This document shows, in pieces, positions 18,360-29,227 of a DNA stretch of 64,000 nt. The notes beneath the pieces were generated by a model. The model had not been told where the DNA came from, made no database searches, and saw only the letters and a program-made list of their open reading frames with translations. The stretch lies in contig NW_026570316.1 of the NCBI RefSeq assembly GCF_019649055.1, positions 186,001 to 250,000 of the forward strand, given 5' to 3'. The position numbers and the translations under genes are program-made. Each line of letters opens with the position of its first letter. Position 1 is the stretch's first letter. This DNA is from Paramacrobiotus metropolitanus. Its lineage: Eukaryota; Tardigrada; Eutardigrada; Parachela; Macrobiotidae.

Positions 18360-18872
18360 TCACAGTACATTGCAACATCCGCTTGTTCTGCCACTTTCTT
18401 CCGCGTCGCTGCGCTTTTTTGCCTGGCGCTGCTCTTTGCCGGCAATACGGAATGTCCGTACACCGCGGTTAACCGCCATGGAGCCTCCATCACTGTACGA
18501 TATATCCACCGGAAGCTGTCTAATTCGGCTCGCCGGGATGGTGTCCAGGTTATCAATGATGGTTGTCAGCGCGGCTTCGATCGCTCCCGGTTCAAGGTGA
18601 CTGTTACGCATGTTGAGATGTTTGAACTGGGCGGCAATACACTGCACCTCACCGCCTCCGTTAATAATGCTGCCGTACATTCCAACCGTTAAAGACTCGT
18701 ACAAGGCCTGTTCCACTTCCTGTAAATCTTCTTTCGTCAATTGGTGCGCGAGAGATGCATCCGGTTGTCGGGAAAACTCGCTTTGGTCGAAGGCCAATGT
18801 ACCGTTTTGAGCGTTCTGGGCCACCGCCCATTGGGCCAGAACCCGGGAAAAGTCGTCATTATCGGCAGCCAT
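18360..18872 (-). CDS. Orphan 170-residue protein with CaaX-like C-terminus
   Basis: I start at the internal Met (MAADNDDFSRVLAQWAV, 18872). The longer frame upstream looks like translated 5' UTR. The middle is well-behaved coding sequence with helices (TKEDLQEVEQALYESLTVGM, EPGAIEAALTTIIDNLDTIP) and a VNRGVRTFRIAGKEQ strand. The tail is basic (KEQRQAKKRSDAEESG) and ends ...CCNVL. Cys-aliphatic-aliphatic-Leu with a polybasic stretch is what geranylgeranylated membrane-targeted proteins carry, although no GTPase motifs are present. The family is unknown. It appears to be intronless and convergent with nothing nearby. Confidence 0.6.
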   Translation of the reverse strand: MAADNDDFSRVLAQWAVAQNAQNGTLAFDQSEFSRQPDASLAHQLTKEDLQEVEQALYESLTVGMYGSIINGGGEVQCIAAQFKHLNMRNSHLEPGAIEAALTTIIDNLDTIPASRIRQLPVDISYSDGGSMAVNRGVRTFRIAGKEQRQAKKRSDAEESGRTSGCCNVL

Positions 18873-19324
18873 ATGGCGGATGAAAATGAAAGAAATGGAA
18901 AAGCGAATGAAGACTTTTTTGCGACGAAATAACGCTTCACGGGCGCGTAAATGGTGTGTTCGATTTTTCTGATAAACGATCACTTCTATTTCACAACGGG
19001 ATGAAATAACCACACACCAACCATCGAAATACAAAAATTTCAGAAGTACGAGCAAATGCTGGAAGACTGCGCGTACAGCATGTAGATATTGTATACGGCT
19101 TATAAATCAAAATTGTTAACCAAGCGATTGCGATACCTACAATATGTGGACGGTTAAACAGATAACAGATAAATGCATTCGCAAGAATTCTGCATGTGCA
19201 TTGTAACTGTCGTACAAGTTATAGGTGATAAAGCTGCAATGTCAAAGGAAGATAATTTACATACGAGTCAGAAATTTGAGCGCAAAATATAGATAATATG
19301 ACGTCTTCCAGGTAAAATGGCAGT
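18873..19324. other. Upstream flank of the CaaX-tail gene
   Basis: Probably holds the promoter and 5' UTR of the minus-strand gene. No other gene is recognised. Confidence 0.4.
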
Positions 19325-19480
19325 TTGGACCCCGTGAATAATACTGTAATACCGTATGATTGGTTGGACCCCGTGAATAATACTGTAATACCGTATGATT
19401 GGTTGGACCCCGTGAATAATACTGTAATACCGTATGATTCGTTGGACCCCGTGAATAATACTGTAATACCGTATGATTCG
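19325..19480 (+). repeat. 39-bp minisatellite, four copies
   Basis: Exactly four units at 19325, 19364, 19403 and 19442 (TTGGACCCCGTGAATAATAC...). The last two differ at the 3' end (GATTCG instead of GATTGG). The period is divisible by three and so gives a repeated pseudo-peptide, but no gene context supports translation. Confidence 0.9.
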
Positions 19481-19509
19481 TTGTCAGCTCCTACCGAAGT
19501 ACGTACCTG

Positions 19510-21000
19510 CACAAGTGGATAACAAAATCAATCAAGTAAAGAAACTGACGGAATCTTTGGGCGTTCTGCCGGCGCATCAGTCGCTGTTTTTACTCAGGAA
19601 TAGCACGTCCCTGCCGCGGCTCATGTATGTTCTCCGAGCAGCGCCATGTTACAAATATCCAGAGAAGCTTAAAGAATTTGACGATGTGATTAAGTCCAAG
19701 GCCGAAGAAATCACCATTGTCAAGATGGACGACACCATGTACGTGCAAGATTCTCTGCCGGTTAAATAAGGAGGTCTTGGTTTACCGAAAGCAGAAGAAA
19801 TTGCAGCGCCAGCATATCTACCGTAATTATCGAATTAGAGCCCCAGGGAATTACAAGTATTTCAAACGCATCACGGGGTGGGCTCCAATTACGGGCATGG
19901 GCTTGTATTTCGGAGGGGGCTTCAATTTTTTGGCATTGCCTAATATGGGCTATACAGCATTTAATTAAGCCCATGGGCTTTTATTTCGGGGGGAGCTTAT
20001 AACTTTCAAATGACCTTAAGGGTGGGCTCTAATTACGGGGGGATCTTCTATTTCGGGGGAGCTTATAATTCGATAATTACGGTATCTTCACTTTATGCCA
20101 CTGATGAGCTGGTTAATAGTATGGTGCCCGAAGACTGCTCTGATGACCGCGCGACCGCATGTCGAGTTACGCTGGGAAGAATTAACCGGTAAATCTGCTC
20201 CATCGACAGAAGATGGAAGCAATCAACGCCTGTGGTCGGACATATTGACCGCCAGGAAACTGGAAGCCTTAAGGGATGGTGCTGACGTTATCGCTTCTGC
20301 ACGTTTGTGGGCCGCCTCCACTAAGAGTGCCAGTGCCTGGTTGTTGGCTTTGCCGGTTGCCGGTTGCCTTGGTACACCTTTAGACGATGCTGTGCTACGA
20401 GTCGCTGTTGCTTTACGAATGGGTGCTTCGGTTTGCAAGCAACACAAATGCCGCTGCGGTGAAATGGTCGATGCCCAAGGCTTGCACGGTTTGTCATGTC
20501 CAAAATGCCAAGGGAGATTCAGACGCCATGCAAGCTTGAACAGCCTTATTTAACGCAGCCTGGGATCAGCGAAAGTTCCTGCTATTTTGGAGCCACCCGG
20601 ACTGAGCAGGTCAGATGGGAAGCGGCCGGACGGCTTATCTCTTTTCCCCTGAAAGAACGGCCTCCCTTTTGGGATGTGACAGTGTGCGACACTTTTGCTC
20701 ATTCCTACATCGCCGGCTCATCAGAAGTCGCGGGATCGGCAGCAGAAGATGTGAAAGAACGAAAAAGGCGCAATTACGAAGGACTGACTGATCGTTATTT
20801 CCTCCAAACCCTGGCCTTCGAGACTACGGGAAGTTGCGACGCCAGTACCCGCCAGTTCATCAGTGAAGTTGGCGGCCGTATTAAAGATCAAACTGGAGAA
20901 GCGCGCGCCACCGAATTTTTGTGCAGCGTATTAGTGTAGAAATTCAACGGGGAAATGCTGCTTCTGTTCTGCGAACTGCTGGTTGTTCGAAAGAGCTGGA
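19510..21000 (+). pseudogene. Decayed retroelement ORF, C-terminal region of an RT protein
   Basis: Three frames carry consecutive blocks of the region found downstream of RT in a widespread family of invertebrate reverse-transcriptase-like proteins: LPAHQSLFLLRNSTSLPRLM with PCYKYPEKL (19560-19680), GGLGLPKAEE after an in-frame stop (about 19770), GAWL-type SASAWLLALPVAGCLGTPLD (about 20330), the CRCGEMVDAQGLHGLSC zinc-like motif (about 20455), WDVTVCDTFAHSYI (about 20670) and TGEARATEFLC with ISVEIQRGNAASVL (about 20895-20980). It is broken by stops, frameshifts and a MITE insertion, so it is a dead fragment. The RT domain itself is absent. Family placement is from motif memory and deserves a search. 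Confidence 0.72.
19821..20082 (+). mobile_element. 262-bp MITE with TA target duplication
   Basis: Terminal inverted repeats CCGTAATTATCGAATTA (left) and its complement (right end TTCGATAATTACGG) are flanked by TA on both sides (19819-19820 and 20083-20084). Removing the insert plus one TA restores an open frame across the surrounding retroelement fragment, which proves insertion into it. The interior has repeats of GGGCTC...TTTCGGGGG type. TA duplication and short TIRs fit a Tc1/mariner-related non-autonomous family. Related copies sit in both GPCR introns. Confidence 0.8.
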
Positions 21001-21448
21001 AGAGTTGTTTTTTTTTGTTCTAGCAAGTGGTTATTTGAGGTCTACATAAGTGTAAATAGCATTTGCTTGTACAAGTTTGGAATAAAAATGCGTTTAAAGT
21101 TGATATCTCTCATTTGCTTACATATGACTCGTTATGAGCATCACATTCTTAATACCTGCCATTTACAAACATCTATATACAGCGTCACATTACTCCTTAA
21201 CGTATTTACAAGTTTACAACCGATACCGATGATAACGCACGAATTACAAATGTTGAAAAAAACCTGCATAACATATCGTTTTGATACGAAGCTGATGTCG
21301 CTTTTGTCTGGGTTGGCGATAAATTGTGTACTTATAGTGAGTGTTTGTCTGATGCATATGTTCCCTGCACAACGGCTGTCATGTTTAATGAAATTTCCTG
21401 TGCTTAATTGCTAAATTTTGTTATTTCGACATTGATTGTTAGTTATGC
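21001..21448. other. Intergenic, nothing recognised
   Basis: The sequence between the decayed retroelement and the transporter gene shows no supported feature beyond the 3' UTR of the latter. Confidence 0.4.
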
Positions 21449-22831
21449 TTAAAGACAGAACAACAAGGCAAACGAAAACGCTGCACCCAAGACCAGACCG
21501 ACATTAATACACAGTCCCATAATCGCTCCCGTAATCTCTGCCCATTCAGGCGGCACCACTTTCGGTCCGTACATGATCCCGGCATTGCCAAAATACCCGT
21601 TCGTAAAGGCTAGCACCGCGATCAAGGTGATAAACACCGCATCCCCGAATACCGCGTCAGTATGGTCACGGGGCGCCGCATTACAAAACAAGAACATAGG
21701 AATCAAACCAGTTCGCACCACGGCGATTACAAACAGCAAAATGCCTTGCTGAGGATTCGGCCACTGCAGTAATCCATGCGAGAACCGTCCTGAAAAATCA
21801 CCCACATTGTAGACGACAAAACAGGCTACCGGGAGAAAAAGTGCGTTGTTCAGCAGCGATCCACTGGCGGCGTTGGTCGATTTCACCATCACGGAAATGG
21901 CGGGAAACACCGAGAGAGTCGTAGCAAAGGTAAGGATCAATGTACCGATATACGGCCAGGTGCGGGTGATGATCATCTTTAGCGGTGTCTTCGGCTTTTC
22001 CACCGGTTTCTCATCGGACGCATTTATGACCTTTTCGTCGTTACGATTAAAGTAAAAGTTGACAATCGGCAAGCGCAGAAAAACCGCGAATAAAACTGTG
22101 CATAACGTGGTAGCGCCGATGGCCGAGGCGAAGTACCCTACGGCTTGGTTTTTTATAGAAGAATTTTGATCGGTCTCGTCGCGATTGGTCAGCACGGAAA
22201 TCACCGACGACAGTGCCGCGAAGATCCCGGCGAAAGTCTGTCCGACCATGAACGCCGTGGCGAATTTCGACGGCATACAACCTTGCAATCCGAACAGTCC
22301 CCCGTTGACGATATTACTGGCGAAATTGATAATGAACACATTAATCATGGTGATAATAAAAAATCCCTCCTGGAATGAATCCGTGTCCACCCGCGCCAAT
22401 ACCGTTGTCACGGTGAAGATAATGATGATGACAATGAAACCGCCGTACGCGCGCAGTTTCACGGATAGGTACCTCGTCAACAATGTGCTGCACACGATCC
22501 CCACTAAACCGCAGCTGGTGGCAATGATGGTCAGAGCGTTCTCAAACGTCCGCTGATACGGTGTCGTCCCCTCCGGATGGGTGACGTTCCGCAGGGCGAA
22601 ATGGAAATAATCAGCGGCGGTGATGAAGAAATTCCACGGGTACATCCCGCCCATCCCCAGGAAGACCATGATGATGAAGGCCAGATTGTAGCGGTCGGGT
22701 GGGGCGTATTTGGGGTTGCGAGCGCCATTGTGCAGGTTCAGATCATCGGCGGTGGTACTCGTGTCGCTGGTGATGGTTGACACTTTCTCGTCGATGGACG
22801 ATGAAGTACGAGTCTCCTCGTTCCGCTGCAT
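21449..22831 (-). CDS. Equilibrative nucleoside transporter (SLC29 family), intronless
   Basis: This 460-residue protein has the ENT layout: cytosolic N-terminus, 11 predicted membrane helices, and a large central cytosolic loop rich in Lys/Pro (residues about 265-290). Family signatures include TM1 LGMGGMYPWNFFITAADYF (PWNxFITA), the QGCMPSKFATAFMVGQTFAG region of TM5, the NVGDFSGR signature of TM8, and FTNGYFGNAGIMYGPKVVP near the end. ENTs move nucleosides and nucleobases across the plasma or lysosomal membrane by facilitated diffusion or proton coupling. The start at 22831 is a clear ATG. There are no introns, unlike most genes here, which raises the possibility of a retrocopy. A relic ENT exon with splice sites lies near 43.5 kb. 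Confidence 0.92.
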   Translation of the reverse strand: MQRNEETRTSSSIDEKVSTITSDTSTTADDLNLHNGARNPKYAPPDRYNLAFIIMVFLGMGGMYPWNFFITAADYFHFALRNVTHPEGTTPYQRTFENALTIIATSCGLVGIVCSTLLTRYLSVKLRAYGGFIVIIIIFTVTTVLARVDTDSFQEGFFIITMINVFIINFASNIVNGGLFGLQGCMPSKFATAFMVGQTFAGIFAALSSVISVLTNRDETDQNSSIKNQAVGYFASAIGATTLCTVLFAVFLRLPIVNFYFNRNDEKVINASDEKPVEKPKTPLKMIITRTWPYIGTLILTFATTLSVFPAISVMVKSTNAASGSLLNNALFLPVACFVVYNVGDFSGRFSHGLLQWPNPQQGILLFVIAVVRTGLIPMFLFCNAAPRDHTDAVFGDAVFITLIAVLAFTNGYFGNAGIMYGPKVVPPEWAEITGAIMGLCINVGLVLGAAFSFALLFCL

Positions 22832-23471
22832 TGTAAAGCTATTTAAACTGGCTGTAAATGTCAGTTATAACTTTACGAGGGTGGTATGAACTATGAATGT
22901 CAAAGCGGAGTAAACTCGTAAATCTTTGGGAGGACAGTAAAAGAATGTTGGTTGTGGACTTTGCGTCGGATGTGAGTGGAATTATTGTTAAGGGAAGAAT
23001 GACCTTATCAGTTTATGGTTAAGTGTTATCGTACTCGCTTGTGTCAAATGGCAGAGACTTTCTGACAGAAGTGTGGCAAGGTTATCAGTCACTCTTGCCG
23101 ATTAATTGATAGTTCGAGGTACACGGCACACGGTACTGTCCCTTATCTACATAAGTGTTTGTAAAACAGTTTGTACAGTTCGAAACTTTTTATATGTTTA
23201 CATTCCGCGAGCACGGTTAACTGAAATGTACAGAAATTTTAAGTTTCTAAATGCATCGATGAGATGACCTTCACAAACTCAGTGGTACAAATCGATCTCG
23301 TAAAATTAATCATAATGGTTAAAAAGACCCGTACTGCTATGCACACGCATGTAATCGACGAACAATTCGAAGTATATATAATAAATTGTCGGCGCATTAA
23401 TATTGCACAGTCATCGATTACACATTATAACAAAATAACAAAAAACTGTAAGAATTCTTAAAATCTTGCAC
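22832..23471. other. Intergenic between transporter and dioxygenase 1
   Basis: Contains the 5' flank of the transporter gene and the 3' flank of the dioxygenase. No other feature is supported. Confidence 0.4.
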
Positions 23472-24995
23472 CTAAAATGGTTGAATTGCGGGGGGTGGTT
23501 TATTCATACAAGAAGGTGGGTTAGTAACAGCATTAGCCCATGCTGGTAATCCTCCAGTAAAATTCGGGTTATCCACACTTCCTTTCGCCGTCAAGATATT
23601 TCGTGCACTGGCCAAGCTCCCTTGGTCGGCGGTGGAATCCAAACCCATTGTCACCCATCCCAGTAAGCCGTCCTCGACGGTACTCCCCAGCAGAGCGTAA
23701 TTCATCACGGGGTCGCTGGCACTGGCCGATTCAGCGGCGAAAGTCAGATCCTGAGAGTTAAGGGTGATGGGGACGTTGTTCTGCTTGTACGCGGTTGTGG
23801 CGTGGACCGAGGTGAGAAGGGCCTGGTCGAAGAGGATGTTCCCGATGTGCGGAACCTTCCCACCGGCGTACGTGTTATTAGGCAGAACGGTGCCGTTGAG
23901 ATGGACGATGGTGTGGATGTGGTTAGTGCGACCGGGATAATGACCTGGGACGATGGTGATGAACTGGGTAAAACCGTCGCGGTTGGTGGGCTGCAGTCCA
24001 CGCAAGAATGTTGTGTTCTAGAAAGACCATAAAGCATTCCATAAAACTAAAAATACGCACGAAGAGCTGCGAACGAGCGTGACTTATAAAAAATTTGTTT
24101 CAACTAAATTTGTTTCAGCTCATTTTAATTAGGTGCTTGGTTAAATTGCAATCATAGAACAGCAATCTTAGCGATAGAATATGTACTCACTATGTTTTTG
24201 AGATCCGCCTTGTTTCCGTTGTCTTTCGCCACAACCCCGCCATAGACGCCGGTGGCATTGGCATGCCATATATCAACAAACACATTGGGCATCGGTTTGC
24301 ACGTCTTCGTATCGATGACTTGTATGTCGAGGTACAATGTGACTCCCTTCTGGGTTTCCCGGATATCCTTCCGAATGAATTCACCGCTGACCCAGTACGG
24401 CCCCACTTCCACTTCGGGGGTCAATGAACAGGAGACATTACTGCCGAAGGGATTACTGTTCTCGTTTAATCGATGATTGGTGGCCAGCACTTTGGCGGTA
24501 TCTCGTACACTGCGACCTTTATAAGGAAGCAAAAACAAATCACGTTCACAATAAGCATAGATGGAGTATTTTGAATTTTGTACAAAATTGACTGCTGTGA
24601 ACTGGTGATTTTGTACTTTGCTGCTGTATTAACAGACCCGAATTCGGTATTTAAACGTATCTTTACACAGTAACTAATACGAGCTCGAGTATAAACACTA
24701 CCCTACTTGTAACTCATAGTGTAAAAGCTGTAGACTTACTTAGCAGGTGTTCCGCGCGCAACGATTCAAACAGCGCTTGCCGGCGAACGATGGCGCGCTT
24801 CTGAAGAATTCGTGATGCTGTACTATCCAGACAACTCAGCACGGATCGCTTCGCTAGCTGCCGAAAGGCATGTTGCGCGAAGGACAGGGACGCATCCGGT
24901 TCAGGATGTTCATTGGGATGAGCATGCACGAGGTGCTCTATTCCGGAAAATAAGAGAACAAGTACCTGGATCAGTGCAACCTTTAGGTACATCAT
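23472..24995 (-). CDS. Secreted intradiol ring-cleavage dioxygenase 1
   Basis: Three exons: 24995-24740, 24516-24191 and 24017-23472 (375 residues; phases 1 and 0; GT-AG). A signal peptide (MMYLKVALIQVLVLLFSGIE) precedes a His/Pro-rich stretch and a basic helix, as in secreted fungal-type intradiol enzymes. Exon 2 holds the first iron ligand, Tyr126 in VGPYWV, and the WHANATGVYGG block. Exon 3 holds PGHYPGRTNHIH, giving Tyr221, Arg224, His227 and His229. These are the two-Tyr, two-His non-heme Fe(III) site and the catalytic Arg of the catechol-type dioxygenases. The enzyme opens catechol rings between the hydroxyls. Secretion suggests detoxification of dietary phenolics. The family is microbial in origin; introns show it is resident in this genome. 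Confidence 0.92.
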
Positions 24996-26108
24996 GATCG
25001 TCCGGGATTCACGAAGATGGCTATCCAGCCGCTGAAGTTAGCAAGCGTTCCTGCATCATGAAGTACCATTACGAATTTCCGAAAAAAAATAATTTGTGTT
25101 GTCGGCTTTAAAATGGAAAGACTACCTGGAAGACTAGTTGCGACCACTGCTTTGTCCTGATCCGGCGATCGGCAGATCTGTGGGTTTGCGCAGTGGTTAA
25201 ATAGGATTATAGGCGCACTTGCTATACCGCAGTTACGTATACTATTGTGTTTGCGTAAAAACGTATTTGTACCGTTATACTCGTACGTAATAATATTATT
25301 ATGTACTGTCATTATGTGGAACCTGTGCTATTTATATACTGTACTTCAGCCGGCAATCCACGTCTGCGGATTGCCACCACCGTCATACCCAGCAGCTGAG
25401 CTGTCGGGTGAATTAGTTCTTCTTCCGCTTTCAAAACTGCAAGCACATTGGCTTTACGAGAACGCAGTGATGTTAATCATATTAAGACGTATTCTCTGGC
25501 ACCAAAAACTTCCGGCATAAAACATGTCGAGAAACTCCTGCCGTAACCATGCACTTCGCAGTATTACGTGGAGGTACATATTCCAAAGCTAGGTTTCTAC
25601 TTGTAATGTTGATGGTCTGATCCAGCGCATATGCGAATTGTTGACGTGTCTGTTAATTGTGCCGCTGGCCAGTATCAACTAATTAACTTTGACTGGCCAG
25701 TTAACTTTGATTCGTGTTATCGTACTTGTTTCGGTATGACTGACTTGAATATGAGGCGTGCATATATATATCTAACAGCCTATATCAAACACAAGCAGAA
25801 ATAAATTGGTTTGTAAAACATCTTTCTTGTACTTCCCCAATCATCCATAAGGGTTCCCCGTCAACACTGGACAGAGCACTTAAAAATGAAGGAAACTTCA
25901 AACACAGTCGTACTTGCAACTCCTTTTTAAGTTTTGCATACTGGTAACTGCTGCGAAGTCGGCTCGGTTAAAGGTACACAGCAAGGCCTAAACAAACAGA
26001 TGCAGATAAATCTACGGTATATTTGAACTAATCTGCACATTGTAACCTTTAATTTTGTCCGGCAGCGACTGCCACTGGGGATGCAGCGGGGTAACGCAGC
26101 TTCAATTA
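24996..26108. other. Dioxygenase 1 upstream region
   Basis: No gene is recognised. On the minus strand a TATATAAATAG box near 25330-25340 and a CAG/GTAGTC donor-like site near 25130 may belong to the dioxygenase promoter and a 5' UTR intron. Confidence 0.35.
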
Positions 26109-27608
26109 GCAACGGGGCCATCACTAATGAGGTGTGATTTCGGCTTCCTTTGTGTCATTTCGGTAGAACCGCGTGGTCACGTATACCATACGCGTCTACG
26201 GGAAAAATGATACCGTAGTTTAGATTTCGAACTGTATGCGGTGATTAGTTCAACCTTTCACGTTTATGAAGAGAAACCAATTGTGCGAAATTAAATTTTC
26301 TTCTTCGCATGCCTTTTTTATAAAAAATAATAATAAACTACTGAAGCACAGTGAGGCGTTCTTTGCGGCAGTTTATTCGCTGATATGTGTCTGCACAGGT
26401 GCGCATGCTCACTGTTATCTGTACTACTACGCAGTATGACGGGACTTTATACAGATAAGACTATAGTCAAGTTCCTTTTTGTGGAGCGGAATTTTATTCA
26501 GATTGGCGATAATAATCATTTACTGGTTTTTTAATAAAATTTCACGTCAAGTTTTTGTATTCTGGTATTTGCACTGACTTGTGGCTATGGACTTTGGTTA
26601 TAGACTTAATATTTAATTGTCCCATTTCGCATATTTAAAGGAAAATTCACTTTTACCGTTGTTCTTAATCCGGTTGCATTCTTATACTACTACTGGAATC
26701 CTGGTTATCTGCGAATGCTTTACAATAAGCTTCATGTGCCATATCGCATGTTGAACTACAGGTACAAATAACAATATATTATTAAATAAAATTTCTGTTA
26801 TTATACAATATACAAAAATTCGTTGTAGTGATAAGAGGCACATCGCGTAATTTGGAACAACAAAGCATTGTTGGTCTTAAATCGCCAGCCTTCAAATTTC
26901 CAATATTTCCCTTCAAATTTCTGATTTTTTTATCTTATAAAAATCTTTTTTTTATCTTATAAAAATCTTCTTTTTTTATCTTTCTTATTTTCTTTTTTTT
27001 TATCTTATCTTCTTTTTATCTTATCTTCTTAATTTTTATTTTATTATTCATATGCTAGTAAAACCACTCTGTTCCCTTTTAAATACAATTAACTGGTTCA
27101 AGCTGCATAACATGAACTCTGAATTTATCCTGAACGTACGCCAGCCTTGCCAGGCTTTGCATGCACTATGAAATCACGCTGTTCTAAAAAAACATGCAGT
27201 TCTAAAATTACTGTAATACTTTTCACGGTGTTTTGGCAAACTTACGTGTACTCTAATTCATAAAATATCATTCCGAATAACCAGCGATAAACTCGTGCGG
27301 ATTCGCGTCTAACTACTCTAGGATAGACGTTCAACTGGAAGAAGTACTAACTTTCCGCACACATTGTAAGGCGTAAACAGCTTATTTCATAAGTATAGGA
27401 AGTTAGGAACCAAACATTGACTTCAACATTTATAATTTGTAACATTTTAATTTCGTTCAACAGTTGTGAAACGAATTTCTAAAAACGTTTTCGGATGTAC
27501 TGTAATGGCACGCTAGCTGCACTGGCCACGCTGTGCGTTCTACCGAAATGACAAACGCTGAGCGCGCTACGCCTCACATACCCTCGGCTCGCCTGATGGC
27601 CCCGTTGC
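26109..27608 (+). mobile_element. 1.5-kb non-autonomous DNA transposon with long TIRs
   Basis: Both ends read TA then GCAACGGGGCCATCA (left 26107-26123, right complement ending 27608 with TA at 27609-27610). A further inverted block, TGTCATTTCGGTAGAAC, lies about 45 bases in on each side, giving TIRs of roughly 60-70 bp with internal divergence. No transposase ORF is inside, only AT-rich sequence. TA flanks suggest a mariner-type target. Confidence 0.75.
26915..27055 (+). repeat. Low-complexity TTTTTATCTTAT repeat
   Basis: Irregular reiterations of TTTTTATCTTA and CTTCTTTTT, lying inside the 1.5-kb TIR element. Confidence 0.8.
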
Positions 27609-28387
27609 TAATTTTTGGCACAGTAGCGGGAGCGAAAATGTTAAATGAGCTCTTGTTAATGTGATATTTCACCCTTCTCTGTCAAAGCAAGTGCAGCTGG
27701 TTTGAAATAAAGACACTACAAACCTTCAATTTGATGTTGTGCTTGAATATGTTACCTATTTGGTACGTATGCACCGCACCGGAATTAACCATGTATATAT
27801 CCGGAACATGATCTCAACTTCAACGCTCAACTTCCACGTAAAGCTGGCTTAAGCTGCATAGTTCAAATAGCATTACGTTACAATTTTGAGCAAAACTAAG
27901 GTTAAGTTTAGCGGTGGAACGTATCTTAGGTCCAAATATGATACTGTGAGTTATATGCTAATCGGATACGACTCACTGTAAAAAAAGATGACAAGTTGAG
28001 TCGACAATACAGTATTCCAATCACGGACCAGAAAGGTCAATATTACTTCATTTGAGTTGTGGAAGGGGGCGTTTCTGTGTTCCGTTGCGTGCGCAGAGAT
28101 AACCGCCCGCAATGCAACACGCCAGCACCTACCAGCAGCAACATGGCGGAAATAGCGGGTAGAGAATGATGGCCAGGAGACTAACTGTTGTTGCAAATCA
28201 CAAGATTTTAAATTTGGTTTTGCGATCGGATGTGATGAACCAAAGGTTCGCCATTTCACCATCACTAACACACGCCCAGGGCTTAGCAAATGGCACGTTA
28301 TGGCCGCAATGGCGCTCATGGAAGTGCAAGATAGCTACGCACAAGGTTAGTTTCACCTGCTTTCAGGAATCTGCTGGACAGACCACT
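27609..28387. other. Intergenic, nothing recognised
   Basis: Short ORFs in this stretch show no family motifs and no splice-supported continuity. Confidence 0.45.
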
Positions 28388-29227
28388 CAACTGGAATTTA
28401 TTGGGATAACTCTTTTTGTGCCGTACCCACTACAGAGTACTGAAAGCGCAGAATTGTTTATAAAATCTGGGATGGGATTGCTAAGACTTTAGAGAAAGCA
28501 TGAAGTTTTAAATAGTGCGTATGCAGTTTCAATATTGTCTATAATGAAAAACAATACATCTCGAAATTATTTATGCACCACACCCGTCACGCAGTAATCA
28601 AATGATTAAAAGCTTTTCTCGGTCCCAAAACGGCACCTTTCCGCGACGACGAAGCCATTTTATCAGCTGGAGATTAAGTTTGGTCCCAGTGTTTAACATT
28701 CTGACCCTTAGCGTCGGCCACCGAGCTAATTATCTTATGGTTAACCGATTTATTGTGATGGAGTTTACTGTTTACTTCAGTAGTTTTTCATTTATTAGGA
28801 AGCATTAATCGACCCCTCCCGTGTGCGTTAGTGAATTAAATTAATAATTGAAACCTCCAAAAATAAAACAGTACAGACTACAGAGCACACTCATTACACT
28901 GGATGTTTCAGCGTTTTCTCTGCGCTTTCCCCGTACACATCTACGGTATATGTGTCTTATAATGTACGATGGGTGAATACTGATTACATTTGTACACGTT
29001 GCGAAAAATCCTTTTGCGCGCGCATCCGAAAATATTTTGTGCATCGCTAGAGCTCGATCAAGTGTTATCAACCGCTGCCATTGAAAACTGATTATCAGTA
29101 TACAATTAATATTAACTGGTTTATTCCGTTAACATTTTTAGCTTGGATGAGCATCGAATTGTGTTTTTGCCGCTGACCGTTAATAGCGTTCTTGACGCCA
29201 GTTGACGGTGTATCTTGCGTCTGCGCA

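Noticed and set aside
19325-19480. Regular direct repeats considered as CRISPR
   Set aside because: Units are contiguous 39-mers without spacers, in a eukaryotic context; this is a minisatellite.
23472-24995. Bacterial or fungal contamination as the source of the dioxygenases
   Set aside because: All three genes have GT-AG (one GC-AG) introns, animal-type flanks and shared exon phases, and are interleaved with metazoan genes.
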